64,000 nt of DNA, taken from Pleomorphomonas sp. NRK KF1. Its GTDB lineage: Bacteria > Pseudomonadota > Alphaproteobacteria > Rhizobiales > Pleomorphomonadaceae. The notes under the pieces were generated by a model. That model worked only from the letters and a program-made list of their open reading frames with translations, made no database searches and had not been told where the DNA came from. Of the stretch, positions 27,429 through 36,918 are shown in pieces; position 1 is the first letter of the stretch; each line of letters starts with the position of its first letter. The stretch spans positions 496,001 to 560,000 of the forward strand of contig NZ_JAMDLH010000002.1 in NCBI RefSeq assembly GCF_023721755.1, given 5' to 3'. The position numbers and the translations under genes were made by a program.

Positions 27429-27465
27429 TCGCCGGCCAGAGAAATCTGCCGGCGAACTCTTTATT
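27429..27465 (+). terminator. Intrinsic terminator after the MCP gene
   Basis: TCGCCGGC (27429-27436) pairs perfectly with GCCGGCGA (27448-27455) around an 11-base loop, followed by ACTCTTTATTT. Confidence 0.75.
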
Positions 27466-27777
27466 TCGTCGCGCTTTGTCGCTAGAGCTTCTCGATGAAA
27501 TCAAAGGGCTTGGGCCGGCCGCTCCGGTCGGCTTCGACCCCGGTAGGCCATGGCAACATGAGCTGCGCCGTCTTTCAGCATTTTCTGTCGGAACAGCCCA
27601 TGTGGATCCGAGCCTTCGGCACCTCAGTGTGCCGGATCAGAGAGCGAATTATCGGCCCGGCCCCGATGACACGCCGCTGAGGCGGTGAAATCGAGGGACC
27701 GGGAGCCGAACCCTGGCCGATCGCCGTCGTTTGCGGGCCGGCCAGCCCTTAATCCAGCTGCACCGACGAGACACCCC
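27466..27777. other. Leader region of ileS (312 bases)
   Basis: No gene, tRNA or T-box could be supported. Small open frames are present, but their translations resemble nothing and one is in frame with ileS only by chance. It presumably holds the ileS-lspA promoter; I see no convincing -35/-10 pair. Confidence 0.5.
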
Positions 27778-30738
27778 ATGACCGACACGCCCGCCCCGAC
27801 GTCCGAAGCGACGCCGACCCGCGACTATTCGTCAACGCTCAATCTGCCCGCAACGGACTTTCCGATGCGCGCCGGGCTGCCTGAAAAGGAGCCGAAGCTG
27901 ATCGCGCGCTGGGACGAGATGAAGCTTTACGAGAAGCTGCGCGAGACAGCCAAGGGTCGCGAGCAGTTCGTCCTTCACGACGGACCTCCCTATGCGAACG
28001 GCCATCTGCACATCGGCCACGCGCTCAACAAGATCCTGAAGGACATCATCACCCGTTCGCGGCAGATGATGGGCTACGATTCCAACTACGTCCCCGGCTG
28101 GGACTGCCACGGCCTGCCGATCGAGTGGAAGGTCGAGGAAGAGTATCGCGCCAAGGGCAAGAACAAGGACGAGGTGCCGATCAACGACTTCCGCGCCGAG
28201 TGCCGGGCCTATGCCGAGAACTGGGTCAAGATCCAGAGCGAGGAGTTCCGCCGGCTGGGGGTCGAGGGCGATTTTGCCCACCCCTACACGACGATGGCGC
28301 TGGCTTCCGAAGCGGTGATCGCCACCGAGCTGCTTAAGTTCGCAACGAGCGGCCAGCTCTATCGCGGCTCCAAGCCGGTGATGTGGTCGGTGGTCGAGAA
28401 GACGGCGTTGGCCGAGGCTGAGGTCGAGTATCAGGACTACCAGTCCGACACCATCTGGGTGAAGTTCCCGGTGGTCGCAGGTGCCCCCGAGCTCGACGGC
28501 GCCGCCGTCGTCATCTGGACCACGACGCCCTGGACCATCCCCGGCAACCGCGCCATCAGCTACTCGCCGAAGATCGCCTACGGCCTCTATGAGGTGGCGG
28601 AAGCGCCGGAGGGCAACTGGGCCAAGACCGGCGAGAAGTATGTGCTCGCCGACGCTCTGGCCGAAGCCGTGTTCAAGCAGGCCAAGGTGACGGCCTACAC
28701 GAAGCTCGCGTCGGTGTCCGCCGCCGTGCTCGGCAAGCTCACCTGCGCCCATCCGCTGCGCGGACTGTCCGGCGGCTACACCTTCGACGTGCCCCTGCTC
28801 GCCGGCGACCATGTCACCGACGATACGGGCACCGGCTTCGTCCACACCGCCCCCGGCCACGGCCGCGAGGACTTTGAGGTGTGGATGGACTATGGTCGCG
28901 AGCTCACCGAGCGCGGCATCTCCACGGCGATCCCCTTCACCGTCGACGACGATGGCTTCCTGACCGACGCAGCGCCCGGCCTCACCGGCCGTCGCGTCAT
29001 CACCGACAAGGGCGAGAAGGGCGACGCCAACGGCGCCGTCATAGAAGCGCTGGCAGCCGCCGGCATGATGGTGGCGCGGGGACGGCTGAAGCACACCTAT
29101 CCGCACAGCTGGCGCTCCAAGAAGCCGGTGATCTTCCGCAACACGCCGCAGTGGTTCGTCTACATGGACCGACCCATCGGCGGCGGGGCCTCGGGAAGCA
29201 ACGCCACGACGCTGCGCGCCCGGGCGCTCGCGGCGATCGACGACACCGCCTTCTACCCGCCGGCCGGCCAGACGCGTCTGCGCTCCATGATCGAGAACCG
29301 GCCGGACTGGGTGCTGTCGCGCCAGCGTGCGTGGGGCGTGCCGATCGCCGTGTTCCGCAACGTGGACACCGGCGTGGTGATCCCGGGACCGGAGTTCGCC
29401 CACAACGAAGCCTATGCGGCCCGTATCCGCGCGGCGTTCGAGGTCGAGGGCGCCGACGCATGGTTTGCCGAAGGCGCCAAGGAGCGCTTCCTGAAGGGGT
29501 TCGTCGACGACTTGGAGCCCTGGGAGCAGGTCACCGACATTCTCGACGTGTGGTTCGATTCCGGCTCGACGCATGAGTTCGTGCTGAAGAGCCGCCCGGA
29601 CCTCAAGTGGCCGGCCGACGTCTATCTCGAGGGGTCGGACCAGCATCGCGGCTGGTTCCACTCCTCGCTGCTGGAGTCCTGTGGCGTCAACGGCGTCGCC
29701 CCCTACAAGACGGTGGTGACGCACGGCTTCACCATGGCCGAGGACGGCCGCAAGATGTCGAAGTCGCTCGGCAACCAGGTGCTGCCGCAGGACGTCATCA
29801 AGCAGTCCGGCGCCGATATCCTGCGTCTCTGGGTCGCCTCGACCGACTACTGGGAAGATCAGCGCATCGGCAAGAAGATCCTGGACGCCAACTCCGACGC
29901 CTATCGCAAGATCCGCAATACCTTGCGCTGGATGCTGGGAACGCTGGCTCACTACGACGGCGTCGCCGTGGCTTATGCCGATCTGCCGGAGCTCGAAAGG
30001 GTGATGCTGCACAAGCTGGCCGAGGTGGGCGCGGAGGTTGAGGAAGGCTATCGGGAATACGACTTCAAGGCCGTGTTCTCGTCGGTGCTCAACTTCATGA
30101 ACATCGAGCTCAGCGCCTTCTACTTCGACGTCCGCAAGGACGCGCTCTACTGCGACCCCAAGTCGAGCCTCAAGCGCCGCACAGCGCTTCACGTGGTGGC
30201 CCTGCTCTACGACCATCTCGTCAAGTGGCTGGCGCCGCTGATCCCGTTCACCGCCGAGGAAGCCTGGCTCGAGCGGCATCCGGGCGACACGTCGTCCGTC
30301 CACCTCGAACTGTTCCCGACGGTGCCGGGAGAGTGGACCGACGCGGCGCTCGACGAGAAGTGGGAGAAGGTGAAGAGAGTGCGGCGCGTCGTCACCGGCG
30401 CGCTTGAGATCGAGCGGCGGGAGAAACGCATCGGCTCGTCCCTCGAAGCGGCGCCGATGGTCCACGTGGAAGACAAGGATCTCCTCACGGCGCTGGACGA
30501 GCTCGACTTTGCCGAGATCTGCATCACCTCGCAGATCGCCGTCACCGACACTCCGGCGCCGGAAGGCGCCTTCCGCCTCGAAGACGGCACGCCGGTCGCC
30601 GTCGTTCCGAAACTCGCCGAGGGCCGCAAGTGCGCTCGCTCGTGGAAGATCCTTCCCGAAGTGGGCAGCGATCCCGACTATCCCGACGTGACGCTCCGCG
30701 ACGCCCAAGCTCTCCGCGAGCTGGCGGCCGAGGCATGA
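27778..30738 (+). CDS. ileS: Isoleucyl-tRNA synthetase
   Basis: 986 residues from the ATG at 27778. Class I signature [11 protein letters not shown] with HIGH at 78-81, KMSKS at 659-663, and the intervening CP1 editing domain with the [10 protein letters not shown] motif. The C-terminus has only a remnant ([13 protein letters not shown]) of the zinc-binding region. Charges tRNA-Ile in the cytoplasm. The stop overlaps the lspA start (ATGA), the classic ileS-lspA operon. A 958-residue open frame on the opposite strand is a GC-driven shadow. Confidence 0.97.
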   Translation: MTDTPAPTSEATPTRDYSSTLNLPATDFPMRAGLPEKEPKLIARWDEMKLYEKLRETAKGREQFVLHDGPPYANGHLHIGHALNKILKDIITRSRQMMGYDSNYVPGWDCHGLPIEWKVEEEYRAKGKNKDEVPINDFRAECRAYAENWVKIQSEEFRRLGVEGDFAHPYTTMALASEAVIATELLKFATSGQLYRGSKPVMWSVVEKTALAEAEVEYQDYQSDTIWVKFPVVAGAPELDGAAVVIWTTTPWTIPGNRAISYSPKIAYGLYEVAEAPEGNWAKTGEKYVLADALAEAVFKQAKVTAYTKLASVSAAVLGKLTCAHPLRGLSGGYTFDVPLLAGDHVTDDTGTGFVHTAPGHGREDFEVWMDYGRELTERGISTAIPFTVDDDGFLTDAAPGLTGRRVITDKGEKGDANGAVIEALAAAGMMVARGRLKHTYPHSWRSKKPVIFRNTPQWFVYMDRPIGGGASGSNATTLRARALAAIDDTAFYPPAGQTRLRSMIENRPDWVLSRQRAWGVPIAVFRNVDTGVVIPGPEFAHNEAYAARIRAAFEVEGADAWFAEGAKERFLKGFVDDLEPWEQVTDILDVWFDSGSTHEFVLKSRPDLKWPADVYLEGSDQHRGWFHSSLLESCGVNGVAPYKTVVTHGFTMAEDGRKMSKSLGNQVLPQDVIKQSGADILRLWVASTDYWEDQRIGKKILDANSDAYRKIRNTLRWMLGTLAHYDGVAVAYADLPELERVMLHKLAEVGAEVEEGYREYDFKAVFSSVLNFMNIELSAFYFDVRKDALYCDPKSSLKRRTALHVVALLYDHLVKWLAPLIPFTAEEAWLERHPGDTSSVHLELFPTVPGEWTDAALDEKWEKVKRVRRVVTGALEIERREKRIGSSLEAAPMVHVEDKDLLTALDELDFAEICITSQIAVTDTPAPEGAFRLEDGTPVAVVPKLAEGRKCARSWKILPEVGSDPDYPDVTLRDAQALRELAAEA

Positions 30739-31238
30739 CGACGGGGTCGAACGCCCTTCAGATCAGGCGAACGCGGCTTGCCGCGTTCGTCGTCATCCTG
30801 CTGACGCTCGCCGCCGATCAGGCGAGCAAGTACTGGGTGCTCAATCACACCAGCCTTCCTGAAGGCGATCGCATTTCGGTGCTGCCGGTGTTCGACTTCG
30901 TCCTGACCTGGAACATGGGCATTTCCTATGGCCTGTTCCAACAGCACGAAGCCCTCGGACGCTGGCTGCTGATAAGCCTTACGGCGCTGGCGACGGCGCT
31001 GCTTGCCGTTTGGCTGTGGCGCTCGCGCGACCGCCTGATCGCCTGTCTGGCGCTGGCGCTGATTATTGGCGGAGCGCTTGGCAATCTCGTCGACCGCATC
31101 GTGTTCGGCGGCGTCGTCGACTTTCTCTATCTGCACTATGGCTCGTTTTCCTGGTATGTTTTCAATCTGGCCGATTGCGCGATCGTTGCAGGGGTGGGCG
31201 CACTCCTGTATGAGTCTCTGCGCTTGAGGCCACAGTGA
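30735..31238 (+). CDS. lspA: Lipoprotein signal peptidase
   Basis: 167 residues with four membrane segments. The conserved motifs [15 protein letters not shown] and FNLADCAI carry the aspartic dyad (Asp129 and Asp147). It cleaves the signal peptide of diacylglyceryl-modified prolipoproteins at the inner membrane. Translationally coupled to ileS. The next gene encodes a lipoprotein that would be its substrate. Length and motifs are normal. Confidence 0.96.
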   Translation: MTTGSNALQIRRTRLAAFVVILLTLAADQASKYWVLNHTSLPEGDRISVLPVFDFVLTWNMGISYGLFQQHEALGRWLLISLTALATALLAVWLWRSRDRLIACLALALIIGGALGNLVDRIVFGGVVDFLYLHYGSFSWYVFNLADCAIVAGVGALLYESLRLRPQ

Positions 31239-31321
31239 TGCCTCAAAAGTCGGCTAGTTGCTGGCCCGAACGAGGGTCGGGCCGTGACTGATCCGACACG
31301 AGAGCGAGAGTGACGATATCG

Positions 31322-31972
31322 ATGACCAACCTGCTGACCGGCAAGCGTTACGCTCTTCTCGCTGTCGCCGCCCTTAGCTTGTCCGCCTGCTCCGCCCTTG
31401 GCACGTCCGTTGCCGAGGACGATCCGGAAACGGAAGTTCCCAATGTATCGATGGGTCGTGCCGTCATGGAAGGCCTCGGCGCCGTGCCGTCGCGCACCAC
31501 CGCGATCAACTATACGCCGCGCGCTCCGCTTGTCGTGCCGCCCGACAAGTTGGCTCTGGTCGCGCCCGAGGACCCCAAGCGGCTTGAGGCGAGCGGAACC
31601 TGGCCGGAAGACAATGACGTGAAAGCACGCCAGTTGCTGGCGGAAGCCTCGGCGCGCGAAGCTGCACGCGACGAAGATGACCATCAGCTTTCGCCTTCTG
31701 AGCTGAGGTCCGTCCGGTTGCCGCAGAATCCCAGCCGCGCCATGACGTCGCCCAACAGCATCGAAGAGGCCTCCAAGCCGCTGCTCCCGAGCCAGCTCGG
31801 CGACATGCCGCGCCAGAGCGCCAGCCGGCTCTACGACGCCAGCGGCAAGCCGGTGCGCAAGGCACTGGTCGAGCCGCCGGTCGCTTACCTGGAGCCGGCG
31901 CCCGGTGTCCCGGTGACGACCGACGACGGCACGCCGCCCACCTCCAAGAAGTCCTGGTGGAAGTTCTGGTGA
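31322..31972 (+). CDS. DUF3035/BamF-like outer-membrane lipoprotein
   Basis: About 216 residues from the ATG at 31322 (a GTG at 31310 is also possible). Lipobox LSAC with Cys23. The segment RAPLVVPPDKLALVAPE resembles the RAPLxVPP core of DUF3035 proteins, which include alphaproteobacterial BamF, a part of the beta-barrel assembly complex found next to lspA. The rest is low complexity and ends KKSWWKFW. The assignment rests on this motif, the lipobox and the position after lspA; BAM membership is inferred. A strong terminator follows. Confidence 0.65.
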   Translation: MTNLLTGKRYALLAVAALSLSACSALGTSVAEDDPETEVPNVSMGRAVMEGLGAVPSRTTAINYTPRAPLVVPPDKLALVAPEDPKRLEASGTWPEDNDVKARQLLAEASAREAARDEDDHQLSPSELRSVRLPQNPSRAMTSPNSIEEASKPLLPSQLGDMPRQSASRLYDASGKPVRKALVEPPVAYLEPAPGVPVTTDDGTPPTSKKSWWKFW

Positions 31973-32009
31973 TCGCGCAAGGCGCTTCGCCGTCGACCAA
32001 TTAGGCAAA

Positions 32010-32038
32010 GAAAAAGCCGCGGACGTCGCGGCTTTTTT
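32010..32038. terminator. Bidirectional intrinsic terminator
   Basis: AAAAAAGCCGCG (32010-32021), loop GACGT, CGCGGCTTTTTT (32027-32038): a perfect stem with an A-run on one side and a T-run on the other, between the convergent lipoprotein and EAL genes. Confidence 0.92.
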
Positions 32039-32061
32039 GTTGTCCGCGCAACGGACGGTGT

Positions 32062-33474
32062 TCAGCGGCGCGACATTCCTGCCCGTTCGCCGCCAGCCGC
32101 CGCCGAACGGGGCGTCGCCGTTGCCTGTGCGGCCCCGAGCACTTCCGGCCTGACCTGGCGGGGGCTGGAGAACAGGTTGCCCTGGCCGAAGGCGAGGCCA
32201 TAGTCGAGAAGATCGATGACTTGCGCCTCTTGCTCGACCCGATCGACGATCAGGGTCAAGCCCTGACGCTGCAAATGGCCAGCCATGTCTTCGACATGAA
32301 TGTCGCCGGTCACGAGAGGCGCCCGGCCAAGCAGCCGATCGGCGGCCACCTTGATCGAACGGAAGCCGAGATCGGACCAGCGGCGGAAATCGACGCGCAG
32401 GTCGGTGACGTTGTCGATCGAGAAGTGGAAACCGAGATCCGATACCGCCCGGAGGCTTTCGATCTCGAGCGGCCCCATTTCGACAAGCGCTTCCTGGCGA
32501 AACTCGAACTGCACGAGATCGGCCATCGCCCTGTTCTGGCTGAGGAAGCCCTGAAATTCACGGAAGAAGGTGGACGAGGCCAGGCTTTCGACCGACAGGT
32601 TGATGTAGAGACCGACGTCGCTGTTGCGCTGGGTGAGCCGCTTCAGGATCTGGAATGAGCGGATCACCTGATAGGTATCGAGCTTGGCTATCAGCCGGCT
32701 CTTTTCGGCGATGGGAATGAACTCGGCGGCGGGAATCAGGCCGGACGCCCCTTTCAACCGTGTCAGCACCTCGTAGGAGCGGACGAGCCGCTGCGGCAGC
32801 GTCACCACCGGCTGCAAGTGCAGCTCTATCTGTTCCTCGCGAATGAGGCGCTCCACCTCGCGGTCGAAGGCCGGATCGGTGTCAGGAACGAACAGCGAGT
32901 TCTTCATGCTGGCGGAGACGTCATCGCGCGCGCCACTCTGCCGTCCGTGACGATCTTCGTCGAGATAATCGTCCGATCGGCTTCTGCGCGATCGCCGCCC
33001 GGCGTCTTCGGCTTCGCGCATGTGCCGCTCAAGAGCGCCAAAACGCGCGTTGACGCCATCCAGTCGGCCGTCCACCGTCGACTCCAGTTCGGCCAGGGTT
33101 TCGGTCACCTGTCGGAGCAGTTCGCCCACCACCTCGACCTCAGCGGCGAGCTCGCCGGTCTGCTCGCGCACCCGTCCGGGCAAAGCCTGCTCAAGGCGAT
33201 TGAGGCGCGCGGCGATTTTCTCGATCTCGGCTTCGCCATCACCGGCAACGGCAGCGATTTCGGCAAGACGGTTCTCGATCCAGATCCGCTCCCTTCGCCG
33301 CTCCATCGGCTGCTGCAGGGTGACCATCACGAGCATCAGGCCAATGCCGACCAGAAGTGCCGAACCCGCCGACAGGCCAAGCTGAAAGAACAGCACCACC
33401 GCGGCCGAAGCGGCGATCACGCCCATGGCGATCAAGATCATCGTCGATGACGACCGGTTCATTCGCCTGCCCAC
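32062..33474 (-). CDS. TipF-like membrane protein with degenerate EAL domain
   Basis: 470 residues. Two close membrane segments (about 12-32 and 36-53), a coiled coil (about 60-155), a charged linker and an EAL domain (205-440). The catalytic signatures are altered: EAL reads EVL, DDFG reads DNVT, the LExTE region reads FEFRQE, and the C-terminal QGY motif is QGNLFS. This architecture (two membrane segments, coiled coil, non-catalytic EAL) matches Caulobacter TipF, a c-di-GMP receptor that places flagellum assembly. A receptor role is inferred from architecture; phosphodiesterase activity is unlikely. Convergent with the lipoprotein gene. Confidence 0.8.
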   Translation of the reverse strand: MGRRMNRSSSTMILIAMGVIAASAAVVLFFQLGLSAGSALLVGIGLMLVMVTLQQPMERRRERIWIENRLAEIAAVAGDGEAEIEKIAARLNRLEQALPGRVREQTGELAAEVEVVGELLRQVTETLAELESTVDGRLDGVNARFGALERHMREAEDAGRRSRRSRSDDYLDEDRHGRQSGARDDVSASMKNSLFVPDTDPAFDREVERLIREEQIELHLQPVVTLPQRLVRSYEVLTRLKGASGLIPAAEFIPIAEKSRLIAKLDTYQVIRSFQILKRLTQRNSDVGLYINLSVESLASSTFFREFQGFLSQNRAMADLVQFEFRQEALVEMGPLEIESLRAVSDLGFHFSIDNVTDLRVDFRRWSDLGFRSIKVAADRLLGRAPLVTGDIHVEDMAGHLQRQGLTLIVDRVEQEAQVIDLLDYGLAFGQGNLFSSPRQVRPEVLGAAQATATPRSAAAGGERAGMSRR

Positions 33475-33704
33475 TCCAACACGATATCACGCAACGAATC
33501 ACAAAGCATTGTTGCCGTTTTCCCGCGCGGAAGCGAAGACGGACAATGGTTTTCCAAGGTTTTTCAGTCCATTTTGCCCGCCTTGGGGTGCTTTGGACGC
33601 CGATCTGCCCGCCTATCGCCGCCTTGACCGTCGCCGGTCGCCGTCCCATGTTCGACATCGCCTATCGGTAAACGATCGTCAGGCACAGAAACCGGAGACG
33701 AAGC

Positions 33705-33899
33705 ATGGTCGAACTCAACGTGAAAGGCATGATGTGTGGCGGTTGCGCCAGCTCGGTCGAGAAGGCAATCAAGCGAGTCGACGCCGATGCCGCGGTGACG
33801 GTCGATCTGGCCTCCGGCAAGGTCAGCGTCGAGACCAAGGCTGACGCCAAGGCCCTCAGCGATGCAATCGAGGCTGCCGGTTACGAAGTGGCCGCCTGA
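33705..33899 (+). CDS. copZ: Heavy-metal-associated (HMA) domain protein, copper-chaperone-like
   Basis: A 64-residue single HMA domain with the beta-alpha-beta-beta-alpha-beta pattern. The metal site is MMCGGC (Cys11 and Cys14), and the C-terminal part has the usual GYEV. Such proteins deliver Cu(I) to P-type ATPases; no ATPase is in the window, so it is an isolated chaperone gene. A CGGAGACGAAGC sequence precedes the ATG. Gene symbol by family resemblance only. Confidence 0.85.
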   Translation: MVELNVKGMMCGGCASSVEKAIKRVDADAAVTVDLASGKVSVETKADAKALSDAIEAAGYEVAA

Positions 33900-34108
33900 G
33901 ACCGATTCTCGGGAATTCCCTATCCCGTGCCTTCCGACGCGGGTTGGGATCGTCCCTGTCTGCATGGGTCTTCTTGGCGGGAAAGCGGGCTAGGAAGCGG
34001 TCCTTGACCTCCTGTTAAGGGTTATCAACCGTTTGTTTACCATGATCGGGGCAGAGTTCCGCCGGTACGCAATGCAATTTGCAACTGTCTGGCAAGGAAC
34101 GCTTTCCG

Positions 34109-35437
34109 ATGTCGGTTGGCCCGCGCAGCACATCGACGGTACGTCTTCTGATCGTCGATGCCGACGTCTCGTCACGCAGAGCCGTGCGCAAGGCTCTTGA
34201 AGCGCGCATCGCCCGCCCGATGCTGATCCTCGAGACCGCCGAACGTGACGCCGCACGCGTGATGGCCGGCAAACAGACGTTCGACATCATCGCCATCGAC
34301 CTCGAAACCATCGGCGGATCGGCGGCATTCAAGGCCTTCACCGAACAGCTCACGCCCACCACGATCTATGCCATGGGCGACCCTACCGACGTGCAGGCAG
34401 CCGTCGCTTGCGTGCGAGCCGGAGCCGCCGACTTCATCGAGAAGCCAGTCGATGGCAACGCCTTTGCCCGCCGCGTCGAGCGTCAGTTCGTCGAAAGCAT
34501 CGCCAATACGGTCGAAGAGGCAGACGGCCTGATCGGCTCCGCCCCGACGACGCGGGCGCTCACCGAGCAGATCCTGCGCGTGGCGCCGTCGCTTGGCCCG
34601 GTGTTCATTTCCGGTGAGGCCGGCAGCGGCAAATCGCTGGTGGCCCGTTCCGTTCACGCGCGCTCGCGCCGCCGCACCGGTCCGTTCGTCACACTGGACT
34701 GCGCGCGCACCCCGGTCGATCGTCTGGTAGCCGATCTGTCGGAAGCCGATGGCGCCCTCGCCGCTGCCGACGGCGGCACTCTTTTCCTCGACGAGGTCGG
34801 ACATCTCCCCGACCCCGCTCAGCTGGCGCTAATGCGCTTTCTCGATACAGGTGAGATCGCGGGCTTCGACGGTGGTCACCGCCTGTCGGTCCGCATCATT
34901 GCCTCGTCGCGTCGGCCGCTTGACGACCTCCGGGGACCGGCCGGCTTGCGACAGGATCTTTACTTCCGCCTCAACGTCCTGACCCTGGCCGTACCGCCGT
35001 TGAGAGAGCGGAGTGAGGACATCCCGCTCCTTGTCGATACCATGGTGCGGCAGATCAACCGCGACAACGGCTCGCGCTACACGCGGTTCACCGCCGCCGC
35101 CGTGCAATGCCTTGCCGGCCGCGCCTGGCCGGGCAACGTCGCCGAACTCAGGTCGGCGCTTGAGAACCTGATGTCACTCTACCCCGGCGATCTTGTTACC
35201 GCCGACATGGTGGTGCCGGTCATCGTCGCACCGGCGGCCATTTCGGCCGCCCCCAGGAAGAAACTGCCCGCCGAGGTCAAGCCGCTCTGGGTGGAAGAGG
35301 CGAGAGTGATCGAGGAGGCGATAGCGGCTTTCGACGGCAACATTGCCCGGGCCGCGGCGGCACTTGAGATCAGCCCCTCGACCATCTATCGAAAGCGTCG
35401 CGACATCGAAGAAGCGATGGCCGCTCGCAGCGCCTGA
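34109..35437 (+). CDS. NtrC-family-like regulator lacking the GAFTGA loop
   Basis: 442 residues from the ATG at 34109, nine bases after AAGGAA. An N-terminal atypical receiver domain (12-125) has Asp64 in the phosphoacceptor position and Lys112. The AAA+ domain has Walker A GEAGSGKS at 169-176, Walker B GGTLFLDEVG at 222-231 and the arginine segment RQDLYFRLNV. Between the DC of helix 2 (197-198) and Walker B there are only about 25 residues, and the GAFTGA sigma54-contact loop is absent. The C-terminus is a Fis-type helix-turn-helix (IARAAAALEISPSTIYRKRR). It likely regulates transcription without sigma54 remodelling. Targets are unknown; the gene is monocistronic. Confidence 0.85.
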   Translation: MSVGPRSTSTVRLLIVDADVSSRRAVRKALEARIARPMLILETAERDAARVMAGKQTFDIIAIDLETIGGSAAFKAFTEQLTPTTIYAMGDPTDVQAAVACVRAGAADFIEKPVDGNAFARRVERQFVESIANTVEEADGLIGSAPTTRALTEQILRVAPSLGPVFISGEAGSGKSLVARSVHARSRRRTGPFVTLDCARTPVDRLVADLSEADGALAAADGGTLFLDEVGHLPDPAQLALMRFLDTGEIAGFDGGHRLSVRIIASSRRPLDDLRGPAGLRQDLYFRLNVLTLAVPPLRERSEDIPLLVDTMVRQINRDNGSRYTRFTAAAVQCLAGRAWPGNVAELRSALENLMSLYPGDLVTADMVVPVIVAPAAISAAPRKKLPAEVKPLWVEEARVIEEAIAAFDGNIARAAAALEISPSTIYRKRRDIEEAMAARSA

Positions 35438-35665
35438 GTAGTTCTGCGAAGAAGCGGCCGTGACCTTGGAAAACGGCAGCGGATCAGTAAGATAAAGAAG
35501 GACCACAAGCGCCTGGGCCGCAAGGCCAGGCAGCCTCGCCAGAGACCAACGGTTTGATGCCTGGGGCGTTTCGTGGAAGGGCAAGAGTATTCGCTTGAGC
35601 CGCCGTTTTTCGATCTGGCCAGATTGGTCTGATTGGCGGGTGCTCTGGGGGAAGGACAAGCGGTC

Positions 35666-36250
35666 ATGCACGGGTTGCGTTTTCTTGCTGCTTTTTCCGC
35701 CTGCGTGATGGCGGCGTCGACGGCATGGGCAGGGCCGATTCTCGATGAGGCCAAGGCCGCCGAAGCACTGCTTGCGGAAGGCAAGCCCGTCGAGGCGCTG
35801 GCCTCGCTCGAAGCGGCCTTCAACGCGGCCTGGGACGCCGCGCCGCTCGGATTCTCGGAGGCGACCTTCGTCACCGGCAAGCCCGCCGGCTTCGGCATTT
35901 ATTCCACGCGCCCCAACTCCGTCTTCCAACCCGACGAGCAGATGCTCGTCTACGCCGAACCGTTCGGATACGCCTTCGGCAAGGAAGGCGACCTGTTCAG
36001 GATCGATTTTTCCGCCGATTTCGAACTGCGCACCCCGCGCGGGCAAATCCTGCACGCTCAAGAAGGATTCGCCTCGCTCGACATGGTGTCTCGGCGGCGA
36101 AACAAGGAGTTCCAGGTCTATATCGTCTATAACTTCAAGGGTCTGAAGCCCGGCGATTATGTGTTGGTAACCAAGCTCAGCGACCGCAACTCCGACAAGA
36201 AGGGCGAGTTCGAATTGCCGTTCACCATCGCCGAGACGCCGGTCAACTGA
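35666..36250 (+). CDS. Conserved periplasmic protein of unknown function
   Basis: About 194 residues from the ATG at 35666, with GGAAGGA nine bases upstream. A signal peptide ends after STAWA (residue about 22). Residues 25-55 are predicted helical (EAKAAEALLAEGKPVEAL, TPR-like), followed by a beta-rich domain with PNSVFQPDEQMLVYAEPFGY, RIDFSADFEL and LKPGDYVLVTKLSDRNS, suggesting an immunoglobulin-like sandwich. I do not recognise the family. Followed six bases later by a GNAT gene, so the two are probably cotranscribed. Confidence 0.75.
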   Translation: MHGLRFLAAFSACVMAASTAWAGPILDEAKAAEALLAEGKPVEALASLEAAFNAAWDAAPLGFSEATFVTGKPAGFGIYSTRPNSVFQPDEQMLVYAEPFGYAFGKEGDLFRIDFSADFELRTPRGQILHAQEGFASLDMVSRRRNKEFQVYIVYNFKGLKPGDYVLVTKLSDRNSDKKGEFELPFTIAETPVN

Positions 36251-36256
36251 TTGGCG

Positions 36257-36745
36257 ATGACGAAGGAGCCTTTCATCCGAAACGCCGCCGACGCCGATGG
36301 CGACAGTATTGCACGCTTGATCGCCAGCGTTTTCGGCGAATACGAAGGCTGCCCGTTCATCTTCGACGATTTTCCGGAGCTCGCGGCACCGGCCACTCAC
36401 TATGAAAAGCGAGGTGGCCGGCTTTTCGTCGCCGAGCATGACGGCATCATCGTCGGCTCCTTCGCCGTGTCTTCGCCGGATGGTGACGGCGTCTTCGAGA
36501 TCAACAAGGTGTATCTCGATCGGGATCAGCGCGGCTCCGGTCTTGCTCAGAGGCTTTACGCAACTGCCCTTGACGAAGTCGCCCGGCGTAGCGGACGGAC
36601 GTTGAAGCTCTGGAGCGACACCCGCTTTCTTTCCGGCCATCGGTTCTACGAGAAGCTCGGCTTCGCCCGCCAGCCCGTCGTCCGCTTCGTTCCCGACGCC
36701 ACCGACTGCTGGGAGTTTGCCTATCGGCTGGAACTCGATCGCTGA
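36257..36745 (+). CDS. GNAT-family acetyltransferase
   Basis: About 162 residues from the ATG at 36257; a TTG at 36251 directly after the previous stop is an alternative. Acetyl-CoA motif INKVYLDRDQRGSGLAQRL and a C-terminal FYEKLGFARQP. Residues 25-45 (GEYEGCPFIFDDFPEL) are unusual for the family. Substrate unknown. Probably cotranscribed with the preceding periplasmic protein gene. Confidence 0.85.
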   Translation: MTKEPFIRNAADADGDSIARLIASVFGEYEGCPFIFDDFPELAAPATHYEKRGGRLFVAEHDGIIVGSFAVSSPDGDGVFEINKVYLDRDQRGSGLAQRLYATALDEVARRSGRTLKLWSDTRFLSGHRFYEKLGFARQPVVRFVPDATDCWEFAYRLELDR

Positions 36746-36918
36746 GCTATCGCCGCGACACACTCGCGGCCATCCGCGTGAGAGTTCCTTTGCCAAGCCG
36801 AACAGCCGGCGGCCTTATGCTCGGATTTCTAGCACGAAAGGTCTTTTCGCTGGCGTTCCGGCCTTGCCGCCGACACGGCCGAAGCGTAGAAGCCGCCGTC
36901 CGTCGCTCCGGAGACATC

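Noticed and set aside
27466-27777. T-box or tRNA in the ileS leader
   Set aside because: No tRNA arms or T-box sequence are visible; T-boxes are also not expected in alphaproteobacteria.
27832-30708. 958-codon open frame on the minus strand over ileS
   Set aside because: GC-rich codons of ileS produce a long antisense frame. The translation is rich in R, H, G, V and D without domains, and ileS is complete.
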